Assembly: GCF_023701695.1 (NCBI RefSeq)
Contig: NZ_JAJOZC010000001.1
Span: 3,409,894-3,473,893 of the forward strand
Direction: 5' to 3'
Length of the DNA stretch: 64,000 bases
DNA from: Streptomyces sp. RKAG290
GTDB lineage: Bacteria; Actinomycetota; Actinomycetes; Streptomycetales; Streptomycetaceae
Shown here: piece after piece, positions 28,966-38,132 of the stretch
Layout of the letters: every line of letters begins with the position of its first letter
Numbering within the stretch: position 1 is the first letter of the stretch
The notes under the pieces: generated by a model
Told to the model about the DNA's origin: nothing
Databases searched by the model: none
The model's input: only the letters and a program-made list of their open reading frames with translations
Program-made: the position numbers and the translations under genes

Positions 28966-29373
28966 TCAGCCGGCGTTCTGCTCCTCGGCCAGAATCCGCC
29001 CCAGCGCCTCTTCCAGATTGCCCTCGAAGTCACCCAGCGTGCACTCCTGGCCGAGCGGCACGAGTTTGTCCGTCCGGTCGAGAAAGGCCACAAGTGGTGC
29101 CGTACCGGCCCTGAAGAGCGCGCGGTCCTCCCCCACCTGGAGCCGGATGTGGACGTCACACAGCCCCTCGGGCTCGGTCGGCCCGATGTGCACATCGCCG
29201 TCGCCACTGGGGCTGTTGAGACCGTCGAGCAGCAGCTCACGGCCGAAAGCCCAGGTGACGGGGGCGTCACCGGGCAGGTGGAAGGTCATCCGGATCGCGT
29301 ACGGATCGCACACTTCGTACCGGAGCTCCACCGGGATACGGAAAGAGAGCTCCTCGGAGACGAGGAAGCTCAT
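28966..29373 (-). CDS. ssgA: Sporulation activator SsgA
   Basis: The protein begins MSFLVSEELSFRIPVELRYE and has 135 residues, the size and sequence expected of SsgA, the founding member of the SALP family. SsgA marks sites of septum formation and germination and recruits SsgB and FtsZ in aerial hyphae. I chose ATG 29373; an in-frame start at 29403 would add ten residues but lacks a ribosome site. The IclR gene upstream is ssgR, its known activator. Confidence 0.96.
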   Translation of the reverse strand: MSFLVSEELSFRIPVELRYEVCDPYAIRMTFHLPGDAPVTWAFGRELLLDGLNSPSGDGDVHIGPTEPEGLCDVHIRLQVGEDRALFRAGTAPLVAFLDRTDKLVPLGQECTLGDFEGNLEEALGRILAEEQNAG

Positions 29374-29504
29374 CATGACCTCAGCTTGAACCGACTCGCG
29401 CATCGTTCAACCCCGCAGTAGATGAATCTGGCCAGGAATGATCCCCCATGGCCCTATTGACGCCATCGTGGTGCACGCGATAGCAGATCACAAGGAGTGA
29501 TTTT

Positions 29505-30275
29505 TCAGATACTGATAGAGAACACGAAGGAGCGCAAGAGGCTGGCGACTTCACTGCGTAGTCGTTCGACTGCGGGGAGCAATCGTTCTTCTTGTTCGAG
29601 AGGTACAGAAATGGCCATCGCCGCGGCCGTGAAGCCGGCCGCGATCGGGATGGCCGCACAGATCGTTCCGAGGGCGTACTCCTGCCGCTCGATGACGGGC
29701 TGCATTCGGTCCAGTGACCGCAGCCGTTCCAGGAGCGCCGGACGGTCGCGCACGGAGTAGCGGGTCAGCGGGCGGACGGGATACCGGTCCAAGTGGTCCT
29801 CGCGGGCCTTCTCGTCGAGCTGGCTCAGCAGGCACAGGCCGATCGCGTGGGCGTGCCCGGTCTCCCGGAACGCGGCCCACTCGTCCACCGCGGGCACTGC
29901 CGGGGTGTCGGCGACCGCGACGAGTTCGATCTCGCCGTCGCGATAGACGGCGCAGTACACCGGGGCCCCGATGATGTCCCGCCAGCGGCCCAGGGACTGG
30001 GTCATCCTGCTGCGGCGATTCTGCAGGGCACCGTCGTCCACGAGTCGTTCGGCGGCGGCACCGAAGAGGAAGACGCCGTTCTCCCTGCGCAGATATCCCT
30101 CGTGGGTCAGGGTGCGCAGCAGGTGGTAAGCGGTGGGGAGGGGGAGTCCCGCCTCCCGGGCGAGCTGTTTGGCCGGCGCCCCGTCCCGATGGGTGCCCAC
30201 CGCCTCCAACAGCCTCAGCGCCCGCTGCACCGATCCGATCAGCGTCGGTACAGCGGTACTCGATGCCGTGGTCAA
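29505..30275 (-). CDS. ssgR: IclR-family activator of ssgA
   Basis: The 256-residue protein has the IclR winged helix at residues about 12-75 (SVQRALRLLEAVGTHRDG, then GLPLPTAYHLLRTLTHEGYL) and the C-terminal IclR effector domain. It lies directly upstream of ssgA in the same direction, with a 131-bp gap that should contain the ssgA promoter. This is the arrangement of SsgR, which switches on ssgA during development in Streptomyces. The start is probably TTG 30275. Confidence 0.93.
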   Translation of the reverse strand: MTTASSTAVPTLIGSVQRALRLLEAVGTHRDGAPAKQLAREAGLPLPTAYHLLRTLTHEGYLRRENGVFLFGAAAERLVDDGALQNRRSRMTQSLGRWRDIIGAPVYCAVYRDGEIELVAVADTPAVPAVDEWAAFRETGHAHAIGLCLLSQLDEKAREDHLDRYPVRPLTRYSVRDRPALLERLRSLDRMQPVIERQEYALGTICAAIPIAAGFTAAAMAISVPLEQEERLLPAVERLRSEVASLLRSFVFSISI

Positions 30276-30512
30276 CGGTCACCCCCACGCATGGTGACGG
30301 GCGGTCAGCCCGCCTGTGGAGGCCACCTCCACAGATCTGCCGCAGGCCTGGGTCCGGAGGCCGGATGCCGTGCGAACCACTGGTCAGGTGGTGACTGACG
30401 GTGTTTTCCCAGGCTGCGGCAGCGGATTTCACTGTATCGGCAGCGTCCGAACGGGGTGTTGTTTCGTCTTCCACTTAGCTCAGCTGGGCTAACCGCCCGG
30501 CCGGCCGTGCGG

Positions 30513-30731
30513 TTACCAGTCGCTGCGCGAGGAGGAGGACGACATGAACTTCCGGACGACGAAGACGAGCCCGCCGACCAGGATGACGAAGACCAGGGCC
30601 TTGAAGAGCAGGCCGATCACGAAGCCGACCACGCTGGCGATCAGTCCGCCGAACACGACGATCGCGATGACGGGCACCGCGATCCACTTCACCCACCAGG
30701 GCATTCCCGCGAATATCTCCCGCACGGCCAT
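30513..30731 (-). CDS. Small hydrophobic membrane protein
   Basis: The 72-residue protein (MAVREIFAGMPWWVKWIAVP...) consists of a short amphipathic start, two long hydrophobic helices and a serine-rich charged tail ending SSSSSRSDW. Similar small proteins are common in Streptomyces with no known function. The start ATG 30731 follows a GGTAAGG-like site. Confidence 0.78.
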   Translation of the reverse strand: MAVREIFAGMPWWVKWIAVPVIAIVVFGGLIASVVGFVIGLLFKALVFVILVGGLVFVVRKFMSSSSSRSDW

Positions 30732-30887
30732 CGTCCTTACCTCGTCTCTGTGAGTTCCTGCTCCGATGCTAGAGGCGCAGGGGTGGCGAGCGGGGGCTCC
30801 GGAGCCCTTGAACTCCCCTGATCGATCCCCTAGGGATCCCCGAGACGGCGGCCCGGTCCGGGTCAGGGAGGAGGCCGGTGCCCGGCC

Positions 30888-30967
30888 GGTTCGGCCCACG
30901 CCCGGTTCGGTCCTCGGACGGTTCGGTCCTCGGACGGTTCGGCTCCCCGACGGTCCGGCTCCGGGCG
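30888..30967. repeat. Five 16-bp tandem repeats after the cupin gene
   Basis: The unit GGTTCGGTCCTCGGAC occurs perfectly at 30904-30919 and 30920-30935, with variants at 30888-30903, 30936-30951 and 30952-30967. The array begins 3 bp past the end of the cupin gene and fills part of the gap before the small membrane protein gene. Confidence 0.8.
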
Positions 30968-30969
30968 GC

Positions 30970-31287
30970 TCAGCCCTCGGGCGGCGAGAAGACCACCATC
31001 ACCCGCAGGTCCTCGGTGATGTGGTGGAACTTGTGGGCCGTGCCGGCAGGTACGTACACGACGCTCCCTCTGCCCGCCTGGGTGGTTTCCATGCCCACAG
31101 TGATCGACGCGCGGCCGCTGACGACGAGGTAGACCTCGTCCTGGTTGTGCGGCTGTTGCGGGTCGAGGTCACCGGCGTCCAGCGCGTACAGACCGACAGA
31201 CATGTTCCGTTCACGCACGAACTGCAGATACGCGCCGTCGTTGGCGGCCCGCTCCGCCTCCAGTTCGTCCAGTCTGAATGCCTTCAT
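30970..31287 (-). CDS. Cupin-domain protein
   Basis: This 105-residue protein (MKAFRLDELEAERAAN...) is a single small cupin barrel. The metal site is visible in PQQPHNQDEVYLVVSGRA and in VPAGTAHKFHH. The substrate is unknown; proteins of this size are often dioxygenase-like or simply bind a ligand. The start ATG 31287 was chosen over a longer frame because the core begins here. Confidence 0.85.
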   Translation of the reverse strand: MKAFRLDELEAERAANDGAYLQFVRERNMSVGLYALDAGDLDPQQPHNQDEVYLVVSGRASITVGMETTQAGRGSVVYVPAGTAHKFHHITEDLRVMVVFSPPEG

Positions 31288-31355
31288 GGCCCGTCCGCCC
31301 CTTGCCTCTGCCCAGCCGGTGTCCGTCACCGATCACGTCTGCCACGATCAGACAC

Positions 31356-31733
31356 ATGAAGAATTTCGTAGTCAAGACGATCGCCAACGCGGGTGCGCTG
31401 GCCGTGGCCATCTGGCTGCTCCAGGACATCACGCTGACCGGCGGCAGCACAGGGCGCAAGATACTGACCCTGATCGTGGTCGCTCTTATCTTCGGCCTGG
31501 TCAATTTCTGTGTGAAGCCGGTCGTGAAACTGCTCACGCTGCCGCTGTTCATCCTCACCCTGGGGCTGATCACCCTGGTGGTGAACGCCCTGATGCTGAT
31601 GCTGACCTCCTGGCTGGCCGGCATCTTCGATCTGAGTTTCCACGTCGACGGCTTCTGGACCGCCGTCCTCGGCGGGCTGATCATCTCGATCGTCTCCTGG
31701 GCGCTGAACGTCGTGCTGCCCGACGAGGACTGA
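31356..31733 (+). CDS. Membrane protein of the phage-holin 4 superfamily (DUF360 type)
   Basis: The 125-residue protein has four hydrophobic segments and the family pattern GLVNFCVKPVVKLLTLPL. Despite the family name these are ordinary chromosomal membrane proteins in many bacteria, and no phage genes are near. The start at ATG 31356 places a basic residue just after it and gives the usual length. Confidence 0.85.
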   Translation: MKNFVVKTIANAGALAVAIWLLQDITLTGGSTGRKILTLIVVALIFGLVNFCVKPVVKLLTLPLFILTLGLITLVVNALMLMLTSWLAGIFDLSFHVDGFWTAVLGGLIISIVSWALNVVLPDED

Positions 31734-31800
31734 TCCGCGGACACCTGAAACAGTGAGGTCAGGACCGGTGACCGGCCGGGGAGAGAAGCGAGGACGCAGT

Positions 31801-32931
31801 ATGAGCACCATGGGCGACGGAACCCGGGCGGTACGTGCCGGCCTGCCGGAACCGAAGCAGTACGAACCCACTCTTCCCGGTCCGGTCTTCGCCGCGCACT
31901 TCCATCTCTCCGGCGAGCCCACCGGCCCGTACACCTACGGCCGGGACACCAACCCGACCTGGACCCATCTGGAACGGGCCATCAGCGAGCTCGAGGCGCC
32001 GGGGGAGAGCGTCGAGACCACGGTCTTCGCCTCCGGAATGGCCGCGATCTCCGCCGTGCTGCTGTCCCAGGCGCGCAGCGGCGACGTGGTCGTGCTGCCC
32101 GACGACGGATATCAGGCGCTCCCGTTGGTACGGGCGCAGCTGGAGGCCTACGGGGTCGAGGTGCGGACCGCCCCGACCGGAGGCGATGCCCAGCTCGCCG
32201 TCCTGGAGGGCGCCAAGCTCCTGTGGATCGAGACCCCCTCCAATCCGGGGCTCGACGTCTGCGACGTGCGGCGGCTCGTCGAGGCGGCGCATGCGGCCGG
32301 GGCGCTGGTGGCCGTGGACAACACACTCGCCACTCCGCTCGGCCAGCGCCCGCTGGAACTGGGCGCCGACTTCTCGGTGGCCAGCGACACCAAGGGCATG
32401 ACCGGCCACGGCGACATCCTGCTCGGCCATGTGACCTGCCGGGACGCCGAGCTGGCCGCGGGGGTCCGGCGCTGGCGCAAGGTCGTCGGTGCGATCCCGG
32501 GCCCGATGGAGGCCTGGCTGGCACACCGGTCGCTGGCCACGCTGGAGCTGCGGATCGAGCGGCAGTGCGCGAACGCCCTCACCCTCGCCGAGGCGCTCGC
32601 CAAGCACCAGGAGGTGACCGGGCTGCGGTATCCCGGGCTGCCCACCGACCCGTCGTACCCGAACGCCGTGCGGCAGATGCGGCGCTTCGGTTCCGTGGTG
32701 TCCTTCGTGCTGGCCGACCGGGAGACCGCCGAGCGCTTCCTCTCGGCGCTGCAGCTCGCCGAGGACGCGACCAGCTTCGGCGGCGTGCGTTCCACCGCCG
32801 AGCGGCGGGCACGCTGGGGTGGTGACGCCGTACCGGAGGGCTTCATCCGGTTCTCCGTCGGCGCCGAGAACCCGGCTGACCTGGTGGCCGACGTCGAACG
32901 GGCGCTGGCCGAGGCCGTGTCCGGCGGCTGA
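31801..32931 (+). CDS. Cystathionine gamma-lyase/synthase family PLP enzyme
   Basis: The 376-residue protein is a Cys/Met-metabolism PLP enzyme. It shows the GPYTYGRDTNPTW substrate loop, the VFASGMAAISAV PLP-phosphate segment, IETPSNPGLDVCD, and the PLP lysine in ASDTKGMTGHGD (about residue 200). It either cleaves cystathionine or makes it; the sequence alone does not separate the two. It has its own ribosome site and is not obviously in an operon. Confidence 0.9.
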   Translation: MSTMGDGTRAVRAGLPEPKQYEPTLPGPVFAAHFHLSGEPTGPYTYGRDTNPTWTHLERAISELEAPGESVETTVFASGMAAISAVLLSQARSGDVVVLPDDGYQALPLVRAQLEAYGVEVRTAPTGGDAQLAVLEGAKLLWIETPSNPGLDVCDVRRLVEAAHAAGALVAVDNTLATPLGQRPLELGADFSVASDTKGMTGHGDILLGHVTCRDAELAAGVRRWRKVVGAIPGPMEAWLAHRSLATLELRIERQCANALTLAEALAKHQEVTGLRYPGLPTDPSYPNAVRQMRRFGSVVSFVLADRETAERFLSALQLAEDATSFGGVRSTAERRARWGGDAVPEGFIRFSVGAENPADLVADVERALAEAVSGG

Positions 32932-33151
32932 GCGGACGCGCCGGCAGCGGCCTGTGCGGTTCGGACGGTCCGAGCCTCCCCCCTCGTGGCTCGGACCGTC
33001 CCCGGCGCTCCGCCTTCTCCATGCGAAGAACCGTCTCGACAAGGCTAGTTGACTCTGCGTCAGTGTCCAATCACAGTAGCGGCAGCGACCTATCGACTTA
33101 TTTATGGTTGTGCGGGTCCGACACGTCGTAACGGTGGGAGGGGACGGGGAC

Positions 33152-34047
33152 ATGGACGTGGCTCTGCTGCGCACCTTCGTCACCGTGCACCGGGCGGGCT
33201 CGTTCACCCGGGCTGCCGCGCTGCTCGGCCTCTCCCAGCCCGCCGTCACCTCGCAGATCCGCACGCTGGAGCGGCAACTGGGCCGACCGCTCTTCCTGCG
33301 AAGAGCCCGCGGCGTGACCCCCACCACCATCGGCGACGAACTCGCGCACCGGGCCGCTCCGCACCTGGACGCCCTGGTGGAGATCGCCGAGACGGAGCTC
33401 GACGAGGAGTCGGGGGTACGGACGCTGCATCTGGCCGGTCCGCCGGAGTTCACCTCGCTGCGGGCGCTGCCCGCGCTCACGCCGCTCATCGCCCAGGGGC
33501 TCGCCCTGCGCAGCTCGTTCTCCGCGGACACCGACGAGACGCTGGACGGCCTGGCCGCCGGACACCATGACCTGGCGATCGTGACAGCCCGCCCGCGCGG
33601 CGGACTGCTGACCTCGACTCCGCTCTGCGACGAGGAACACGTCCTGGTCGCCGCGCCCCGCTGGGCCGGGCGTCTCGGGCCGGGAACCTTGCGGCGCAAC
33701 GGGCCGGTGGTCCTGGAGCAGCTGCCGGTCGTGGAGGTGCACGAGAGCCTGCCGCTCGTCTCCCGCTACTGGGCCGCGGTCTTCGACAGCCGGCCCGCAG
33801 CCGCCGGGGCCGTGATCGCACCGGATCTGCGGGCGGTCCTGGAGTGCACGGCAGCGGGCGCCGGGCTGGCCGTACTGCCGCGGTACCTCTGTGAGGGCGC
33901 GCTGGAACGGGGCGAGGTGGTGGCACTCCTCGACCCCCGGTGCCACCGCTGCGCACCTACTTCCTCGCCGCGCGAACCGGCACGCTCGCATTGCCGCATC
34001 TCGCTCGGGCGCACGAATGGCTGGTGCGTGCCGCAGCCGACTGGTGA
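33152..34047 (+). CDS. LysR-family transcriptional regulator (last 35 codons shifted out of frame)
   Basis: From ATG 33152 (MDVALLRTFVTVHRAGSFTR) the protein has a LysR winged helix in residues 1-60 and a substrate domain after it. Up to VVALLDP the frame is normal, then the given sequence reads CHRCAPTSSP and runs to 34114. Adding one C to the five-C run 33934-33938 gives LLDPPVPPLRTYFLAARTG and stops at 34047, the usual LysR ending and a length of 298 residues. The target genes are unknown; the divergent neighbour genes are not obvious partners. Confidence 0.85.
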
Positions 34048-34110
34048 CCGCAGAGCGGTCCCCCGGCCGTCGGGTGTTTCAGAACCGCTTCCGCGGGCCA
34101 CTCTCTTGCC

Positions 34111-34590
34111 ATGACCGAACGTCCTGTGGTCAAGCGCACCGCACGCGCCATCCTGCTCGATGGCGATGACCTCATCCTCATCAAGCGCACCAAGCCGGGG
34201 GTGGACCCCTACTGGGTCACGCCGGGCGGCGGGGTCGAGCCCGAGGATGCGACCGTCGTCGACGCCCTGCATCGCGAGGTGGACGAGGAGCTCGGTGCCA
34301 AGATCACCGATGTGGTCCCCTGCTTCGTCGACACCGTGGAACACATCGAGGGCAGCGGGGTGAAGGGCGTCAAGGTCCAGCACTTCTTCGTCTGCCGGCT
34401 CGACTCGATGGACCTGTCCCTGCGCCACGGCCCCGAGATCGACGACCCCTGCGGGGAGTACGACATCGTGCGGGTGCCGTTCAGCCGGGTCGGGATCGCT
34501 GCCGTGCACCTGGTGCCGCTGTCATTGCGGCACTACCTGGACGGCAACATCGAGGGCGTCCGGGCGATGCACGCACCCGACCTGGGCTGA
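34111..34590 (+). CDS. NUDIX hydrolase
   Basis: The 159-residue protein carries the Nudix box from GGGVEPEDATVVDALHREVD to EELG (about residues 37-60), which binds the divalent metals that cleave X-diphosphate bonds. The N-terminal VKRTARAILLDGDDLILIKR strand is typical of the fold. The substrate could be a nucleoside triphosphate, ADP-sugar or similar. Confidence 0.9.
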   Translation: MTERPVVKRTARAILLDGDDLILIKRTKPGVDPYWVTPGGGVEPEDATVVDALHREVDEELGAKITDVVPCFVDTVEHIEGSGVKGVKVQHFFVCRLDSMDLSLRHGPEIDDPCGEYDIVRVPFSRVGIAAVHLVPLSLRHYLDGNIEGVRAMHAPDLG

Positions 34591-34716
34591 TCCGCGCGCA
34601 CGGTCTTGGTCGGGCCCCGGAAGCGTGGCGCGCTCTCCTTGGGGATCGGCCGTCGGCGTGGCTCGGTGCGGCCCTTGTACGCCGAGCCCAGTACGCGGGG
34701 ATACTCCCCGCGGCAG

Positions 34717-35280
34717 ATGACCGCGCACGCGGCTCCCCGCACCGTGTTTCACGTGAAACCACTCAAGCGTCGCCCCCGCCGAAGCCTTCTCGTCGCGCAC
34801 GTCGCCGTATCCGTCAGCTGGCTCGGGCTCACCATCGGACTGCTGACACTCGGCATCAGCGCCTTCCTGACCGACGACCCGCTCACCGCGCAGGCCGCCA
34901 CCCGAGCCATGAAGATCTTCGGGGACTGGCTCGTGGTGCCGATCGCGCTGCTCTCGCTGATCAGTGGCCTCGTGCTGTCGCTGCGCACACCATGGGGGCT
35001 CGCCAGGCACCGCTGGGTCTGGACGAAATTCTGGCTCACCCTGATCAGCACGGCGCTGTCGGTCTTCTCCTTGCGTCCAGGCATCAACGAGGCCGCGGAA
35101 CGTGGCACTGCCGACATCAACCTGGTCGTCGCTCCGTCGGTGGCAACAGCGACCTACCTCTTCATCACAGCGATCTCGGTACTGAAGCCATGGGGCCCGA
35201 CCCGGCGCGGCCAACGGCTGCGTGTCTCGGCCAGATCCGCTAAAGCGGTGGACGAGCGATCACTGCGTCGGACAGCCTGA
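34717..35280 (+). CDS. Membrane protein, DUF2269-like, with parS in its first codons
   Basis: The 187-residue protein from ATG 34717 has four hydrophobic helices beginning near residue 24 (SLLVAHVAVSVSWLGLTIGL). The first codons, encoding VFHVKP, are a parS site. As in cydDC, a GTG inside parS (34754) could be the true start, which would give a 175-residue protein beginning VKPLKRRPRR. Neither start has a good ribosome site. The function is unknown. The acetyltransferase gene follows five bases after its stop, so the two are probably one operon. Confidence 0.72.
   Translation: MTAHAAPRTVFHVKPLKRRPRRSLLVAHVAVSVSWLGLTIGLLTLGISAFLTDDPLTAQAATRAMKIFGDWLVVPIALLSLISGLVLSLRTPWGLARHRWVWTKFWLTLISTALSVFSLRPGINEAAERGTADINLVVAPSVATATYLFITAISVLKPWGPTRRGQRLRVSARSAKAVDERSLRRTA
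34746..34759. other. parS site at the start of a membrane protein gene
   Basis: GTTTCACGTGAAAC, an exact ParB-binding palindrome, sits at the 5' end of the coding region, the same arrangement as at cydDC. Confidence 0.93.
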
Positions 35281-35285
35281 CCCCC

Positions 35286-36188
35286 ATGCCCAGCTCACTG
35301 CCCCGCCCGCTCACCGATCTGCCCGTCAGGCGACTCACCCGGGATGATCTGGTCCCGTGCGCCGATCTCAGCGAGGACCGTGGCTGGCCACGCGACGAGC
35401 GCCGGTGGGGGCTGCTCCTTGCCGCGGGAACGGGCTACGGGATCGATGATCCCGGCGGAAAGGGCCTGATGGCGACCTGCGTGGTCACCTCGTACGGCCC
35501 GCGCCTGGCCACCGTCGGCATGCTGCTGGTCGCCGAACGCTACGCACGGCAGGGTGTCGCGCGGTACCTGATGGACCGGGTGATCGAGTCGACGGAGGGC
35601 ACGCCTCTCACCCTCCACGCGACGGCTGCCGGGCGGCCGCTCTACGAAACGCTGGGGTTCGTCGCCATCGCCCGGACTCAGCGGGTGGGCGGGCATTTTC
35701 AGCCGACCGGCGAACCTGGCCGTAGGGACGAAGCTGTTCTCCCGGCCGACCGGCCGGGCCTTGCGGTCCGTGCTGCCGGGGCAGCAGACCTGCAGGCCAT
35801 GCTCCGACTGGACGCGGACGCCTTCGGGCTCGACCGCACCCATCTCCTTACCCGGCTACCGGCCTTCGCCGACCATCTGCGGGTGGCCGAGGAGGACGGC
35901 GAACTCGTCGGTTACGCGGCTCTCTGGCCCAGCTCGGACAGCCACGTGGTCGGTCCGCTGATCGCGCAGGACACCGTGACGGCGCAGCTGCTCGTCACCT
36001 CGCTGGCCGCGGCGACGGACCGGCCGCTGCGCGCGGACATCGACGACCGCCACAAGGAACTGCTCGACTGGCTCGGGGAACACGGCCTGCGGCCCGGCAC
36101 CGCGACCACGGTGATGAGCCTCGGGGTGGATCAGCAGCCGGGTTCCTGGGTTCGGCACTTCGCACCGCTGAGCGTGGCGACGGGCTGA
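35286..36188 (+). CDS. GNAT-family N-acetyltransferase with a C-terminal second domain
   Basis: The 300-residue protein has a GNAT domain in its first half (MLLVAERYARQGVARYLMD is the acetyl-CoA loop with the R/Q-x-x-G-x-A pattern) and a second GNAT-like fold (YitH type) in its second half. The acceptor is unknown. It is translationally close to the membrane protein before it. Confidence 0.85.
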   Translation: MPSSLPRPLTDLPVRRLTRDDLVPCADLSEDRGWPRDERRWGLLLAAGTGYGIDDPGGKGLMATCVVTSYGPRLATVGMLLVAERYARQGVARYLMDRVIESTEGTPLTLHATAAGRPLYETLGFVAIARTQRVGGHFQPTGEPGRRDEAVLPADRPGLAVRAAGAADLQAMLRLDADAFGLDRTHLLTRLPAFADHLRVAEEDGELVGYAALWPSSDSHVVGPLIAQDTVTAQLLVTSLAAATDRPLRADIDDRHKELLDWLGEHGLRPGTATTVMSLGVDQQPGSWVRHFAPLSVATG

Positions 36189-36298
36189 CGCCCGGGCTCC
36201 CCGCAAGACCGTTCCAGCCGCAGATGCCGGTTCCCATGCCCCGCCCTCCGGCCGCATGGGAACCGACTGCCGACGAACCTCGCAGGCTGGACGGGACC

Positions 36299-36724
36299 TC
36301 AGACCAGGCCGGCCACGGCAGCGGTCGCGAACCCGTGGTCCTGCTCGGGCGCACCGCCGCCGACGCCGACGGCACCGATCAGCCGGCCGTCCCGGTGGAC
36401 CGGGACACCACCGGCGATGAACAGCAGCGGGCGGTCCAGCGCGGTCGGCAGGGTGTGGAAGAGACCGCCCGGCTGGACCGCGTCGACGAGATCGGCCGTG
36501 GGGGCGTCGAGCTGCAGCGCCGTGTACGCCTTACGGGTGCTGGTCTCACCGGCGATGAGAACGGCCCGGTCGTCGCGCCGGAAGGCCAGCAGGTGGCCGC
36601 CGGCGTCCAGGACGGTGACGGCGGCGGCGACGCCTGCGGCTTCGGCGGCCTTACGGGCTGCGTCGACGAGGGCTTCCGCGTCGAGCGTGGTCAGCGGGGC
36701 GACAGCGGCAGTGAGGGTGCTCAT
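36299..36724 (-). CDS. GlcG/HbpS-family protein
   Basis: This 141-residue protein (MSTLTAAVAPLTTLDAEALV...) has the DUF336 fold: AVTVLDAGGHLLAFRRDD, then STRKAYTALQ, and the glycine-rich end IGAVGVGGGAPEQDHGFA. In Streptomyces one member, HbpS, senses heme, but others act in glycolate or propanediol use. No signal peptide is visible, unlike HbpS. The MFS gene before it is 53 bp away on the same strand, and the two may be one unit. Confidence 0.85.
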   Translation of the reverse strand: MSTLTAAVAPLTTLDAEALVDAARKAAEAAGVAAAVTVLDAGGHLLAFRRDDRAVLIAGETSTRKAYTALQLDAPTADLVDAVQPGGLFHTLPTALDRPLLFIAGGVPVHRDGRLIGAVGVGGGAPEQDHGFATAAVAGLV

Positions 36725-36777
36725 GGGGTGACTCCTTGGTGCGTTGCAGGGTGTGCGTGGGGGTTGTGGGAGTGGTG

Positions 36778-37992
36778 TCAGCGCCGGGCCGCAGCAGGTG
36801 CGGCGGCCGGCTCCGGGGTGTGGGAGGCGACGAGAAGGCTCCGGGAGGCCGTGCGGCGCTCCAGCGTGCTCGAGACGACGGCGAGCACCAGGGCGGATGC
36901 GGCGAGGACGGCGCCCACCCAGTTGGGTGCGGTGTAGCCGAGACCGGCAGCGATGACGATGCCGCCGAGCCACGCCGAGAGTGCGTTGCCGAGGTTGAAG
37001 GCGCCGATGTTCACGGCGGAGGCGAGCGTCGGGGCGCCCGCCGCCTGGTCGAGCACGCGCTTCTGCAGCGGGGGCACGGTGGCGAAGCCCAGGCCGCCGA
37101 TCAGGACGATGGTGACGGCCGCCGCGATCTTGTTGTGTGCGGTCAGCGTGAACAGCGACAGGACCACGGCGAGGGCGCCCAGTGACACGTACAGCAGAGG
37201 CATCAGATGGCGGTCCGCGAACTTTCCGCCGAGCAGGTTGCCGCCGACCATGCCGAGCCCGAAGAGGACCAGCAGCCAGGTGACGGAGGAAGCCGAATAG
37301 CCGGCGACCTCGGTCATCATCGGTGTGATGTAGGTGATCGCGGCGAAGACGCCGCCGAAGCCCAGCACCGTCATCGCCATGGCCAGCAGGACCTGCACAT
37401 TGCGGAAAGCCGCGAGTTCGTGGCGGAGCCTGACCCCTTCGGCGCGGGGCTGCTCGGGGACGAGCCTGGCCACACCGACGAGGCCGATGACACCGAGGGC
37501 GGCGACAACGAAGAACGTGGTCCGCCAGCCGACGCTCTGCCCGATGAAGGTGCCCAGGGGGACACCGACGACGTTGGCGACGGTGAGGCCGGTGAACATC
37601 ATGGCGATCGCACCGGCCTTCTTGTGCGGGGCGACCAGGCCGGCCGCCACGACCGATCCGATGCCGAAGAAGGCACCGTGGGCGAGCGAGGCGATCACCC
37701 GGCCGGCGAGCATCACGCCGAAGACAGGCGCGGTCGCGGACACCACGTTGCCGATGACGAACAGCCCCATGAGGATCATCAGCATCCGCTTGCGGGTGAC
37801 CCGGGTGCCGAGAACGGTCATCAGCGGGGCGCCCAGGACGACACCGAGCGCATAGCCCGTCACGAGGAAGCCGGCGGCCGGGATCGAGACCTGGAAGTCC
37901 GCAGCCACCTCGGGGAGCAGCCCCATGATCACGAACTCGGTGGTTCCGATACCGAATGCCCCGATGGCGAGGGCGAGGAGCGCGAGCGGCAT
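36778..37992 (-). CDS. MFS efflux transporter (AraJ-like DHA1 family)
   Basis: The 404-residue protein starts at ATG 37992 behind GGAAGG; a longer form from 38040 would add 16 polar residues and lacks support. It has 12 membrane helices and the MFS motifs 'GTTEFVIMGLLPEVAADF' and GTRVTRKRMLM. Such proteins export drugs, sugars or amino-acid derivatives. The MarR gene is divergent, and a repeated sequence between them is a good candidate operator. Confidence 0.9.
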   Translation of the reverse strand: MPLALLALAIGAFGIGTTEFVIMGLLPEVAADFQVSIPAAGFLVTGYALGVVLGAPLMTVLGTRVTRKRMLMILMGLFVIGNVVSATAPVFGVMLAGRVIASLAHGAFFGIGSVVAAGLVAPHKKAGAIAMMFTGLTVANVVGVPLGTFIGQSVGWRTTFFVVAALGVIGLVGVARLVPEQPRAEGVRLRHELAAFRNVQVLLAMAMTVLGFGGVFAAITYITPMMTEVAGYSASSVTWLLVLFGLGMVGGNLLGGKFADRHLMPLLYVSLGALAVVLSLFTLTAHNKIAAAVTIVLIGGLGFATVPPLQKRVLDQAAGAPTLASAVNIGAFNLGNALSAWLGGIVIAAGLGYTAPNWVGAVLAASALVLAVVSSTLERRTASRSLLVASHTPEPAAAPAAARR

Positions 37993-38043
37993 GGGTTTCA
38001 CCTTCCCTGAAGATTGCGTCTGCGCCTTACGAGCGTCCACAAT

Positions 38044-38083
38044 AATTGCAGGCGCGGGCTAATTGCAAACGCGGGCTATTGCG
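38044..38083. promoter_or_regulatory. Head-to-tail 17-bp repeats between the MFS and MarR genes
   Basis: AATTGCAGGCGCGGGCT (38044-38060) and AATTGCAAACGCGGGCT (38061-38077) are adjacent direct repeats, and ATTGCG (38078-38083) begins a third. They lie between divergent transporter and MarR genes, where a MarR protein would bind. Confidence 0.6.
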
Positions 38084-38132
38084 CACGTCGCCTATCCTGG
38101 ACGCAAGCAGCTCCGGCACGGAGGAGAGACCC

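Noticed and set aside
31356..31733. Phage holin family name as a sign of a prophage
   Set aside because: The family includes ordinary chromosomal membrane proteins, and no phage structural, integrase or lysis genes are nearby.
36299..36724. HbpS heme-sensing partner of a two-component system
   Set aside because: The protein is in the same family, but it lacks the export signal of HbpS and no SenS/SenR-type pair is next to it.
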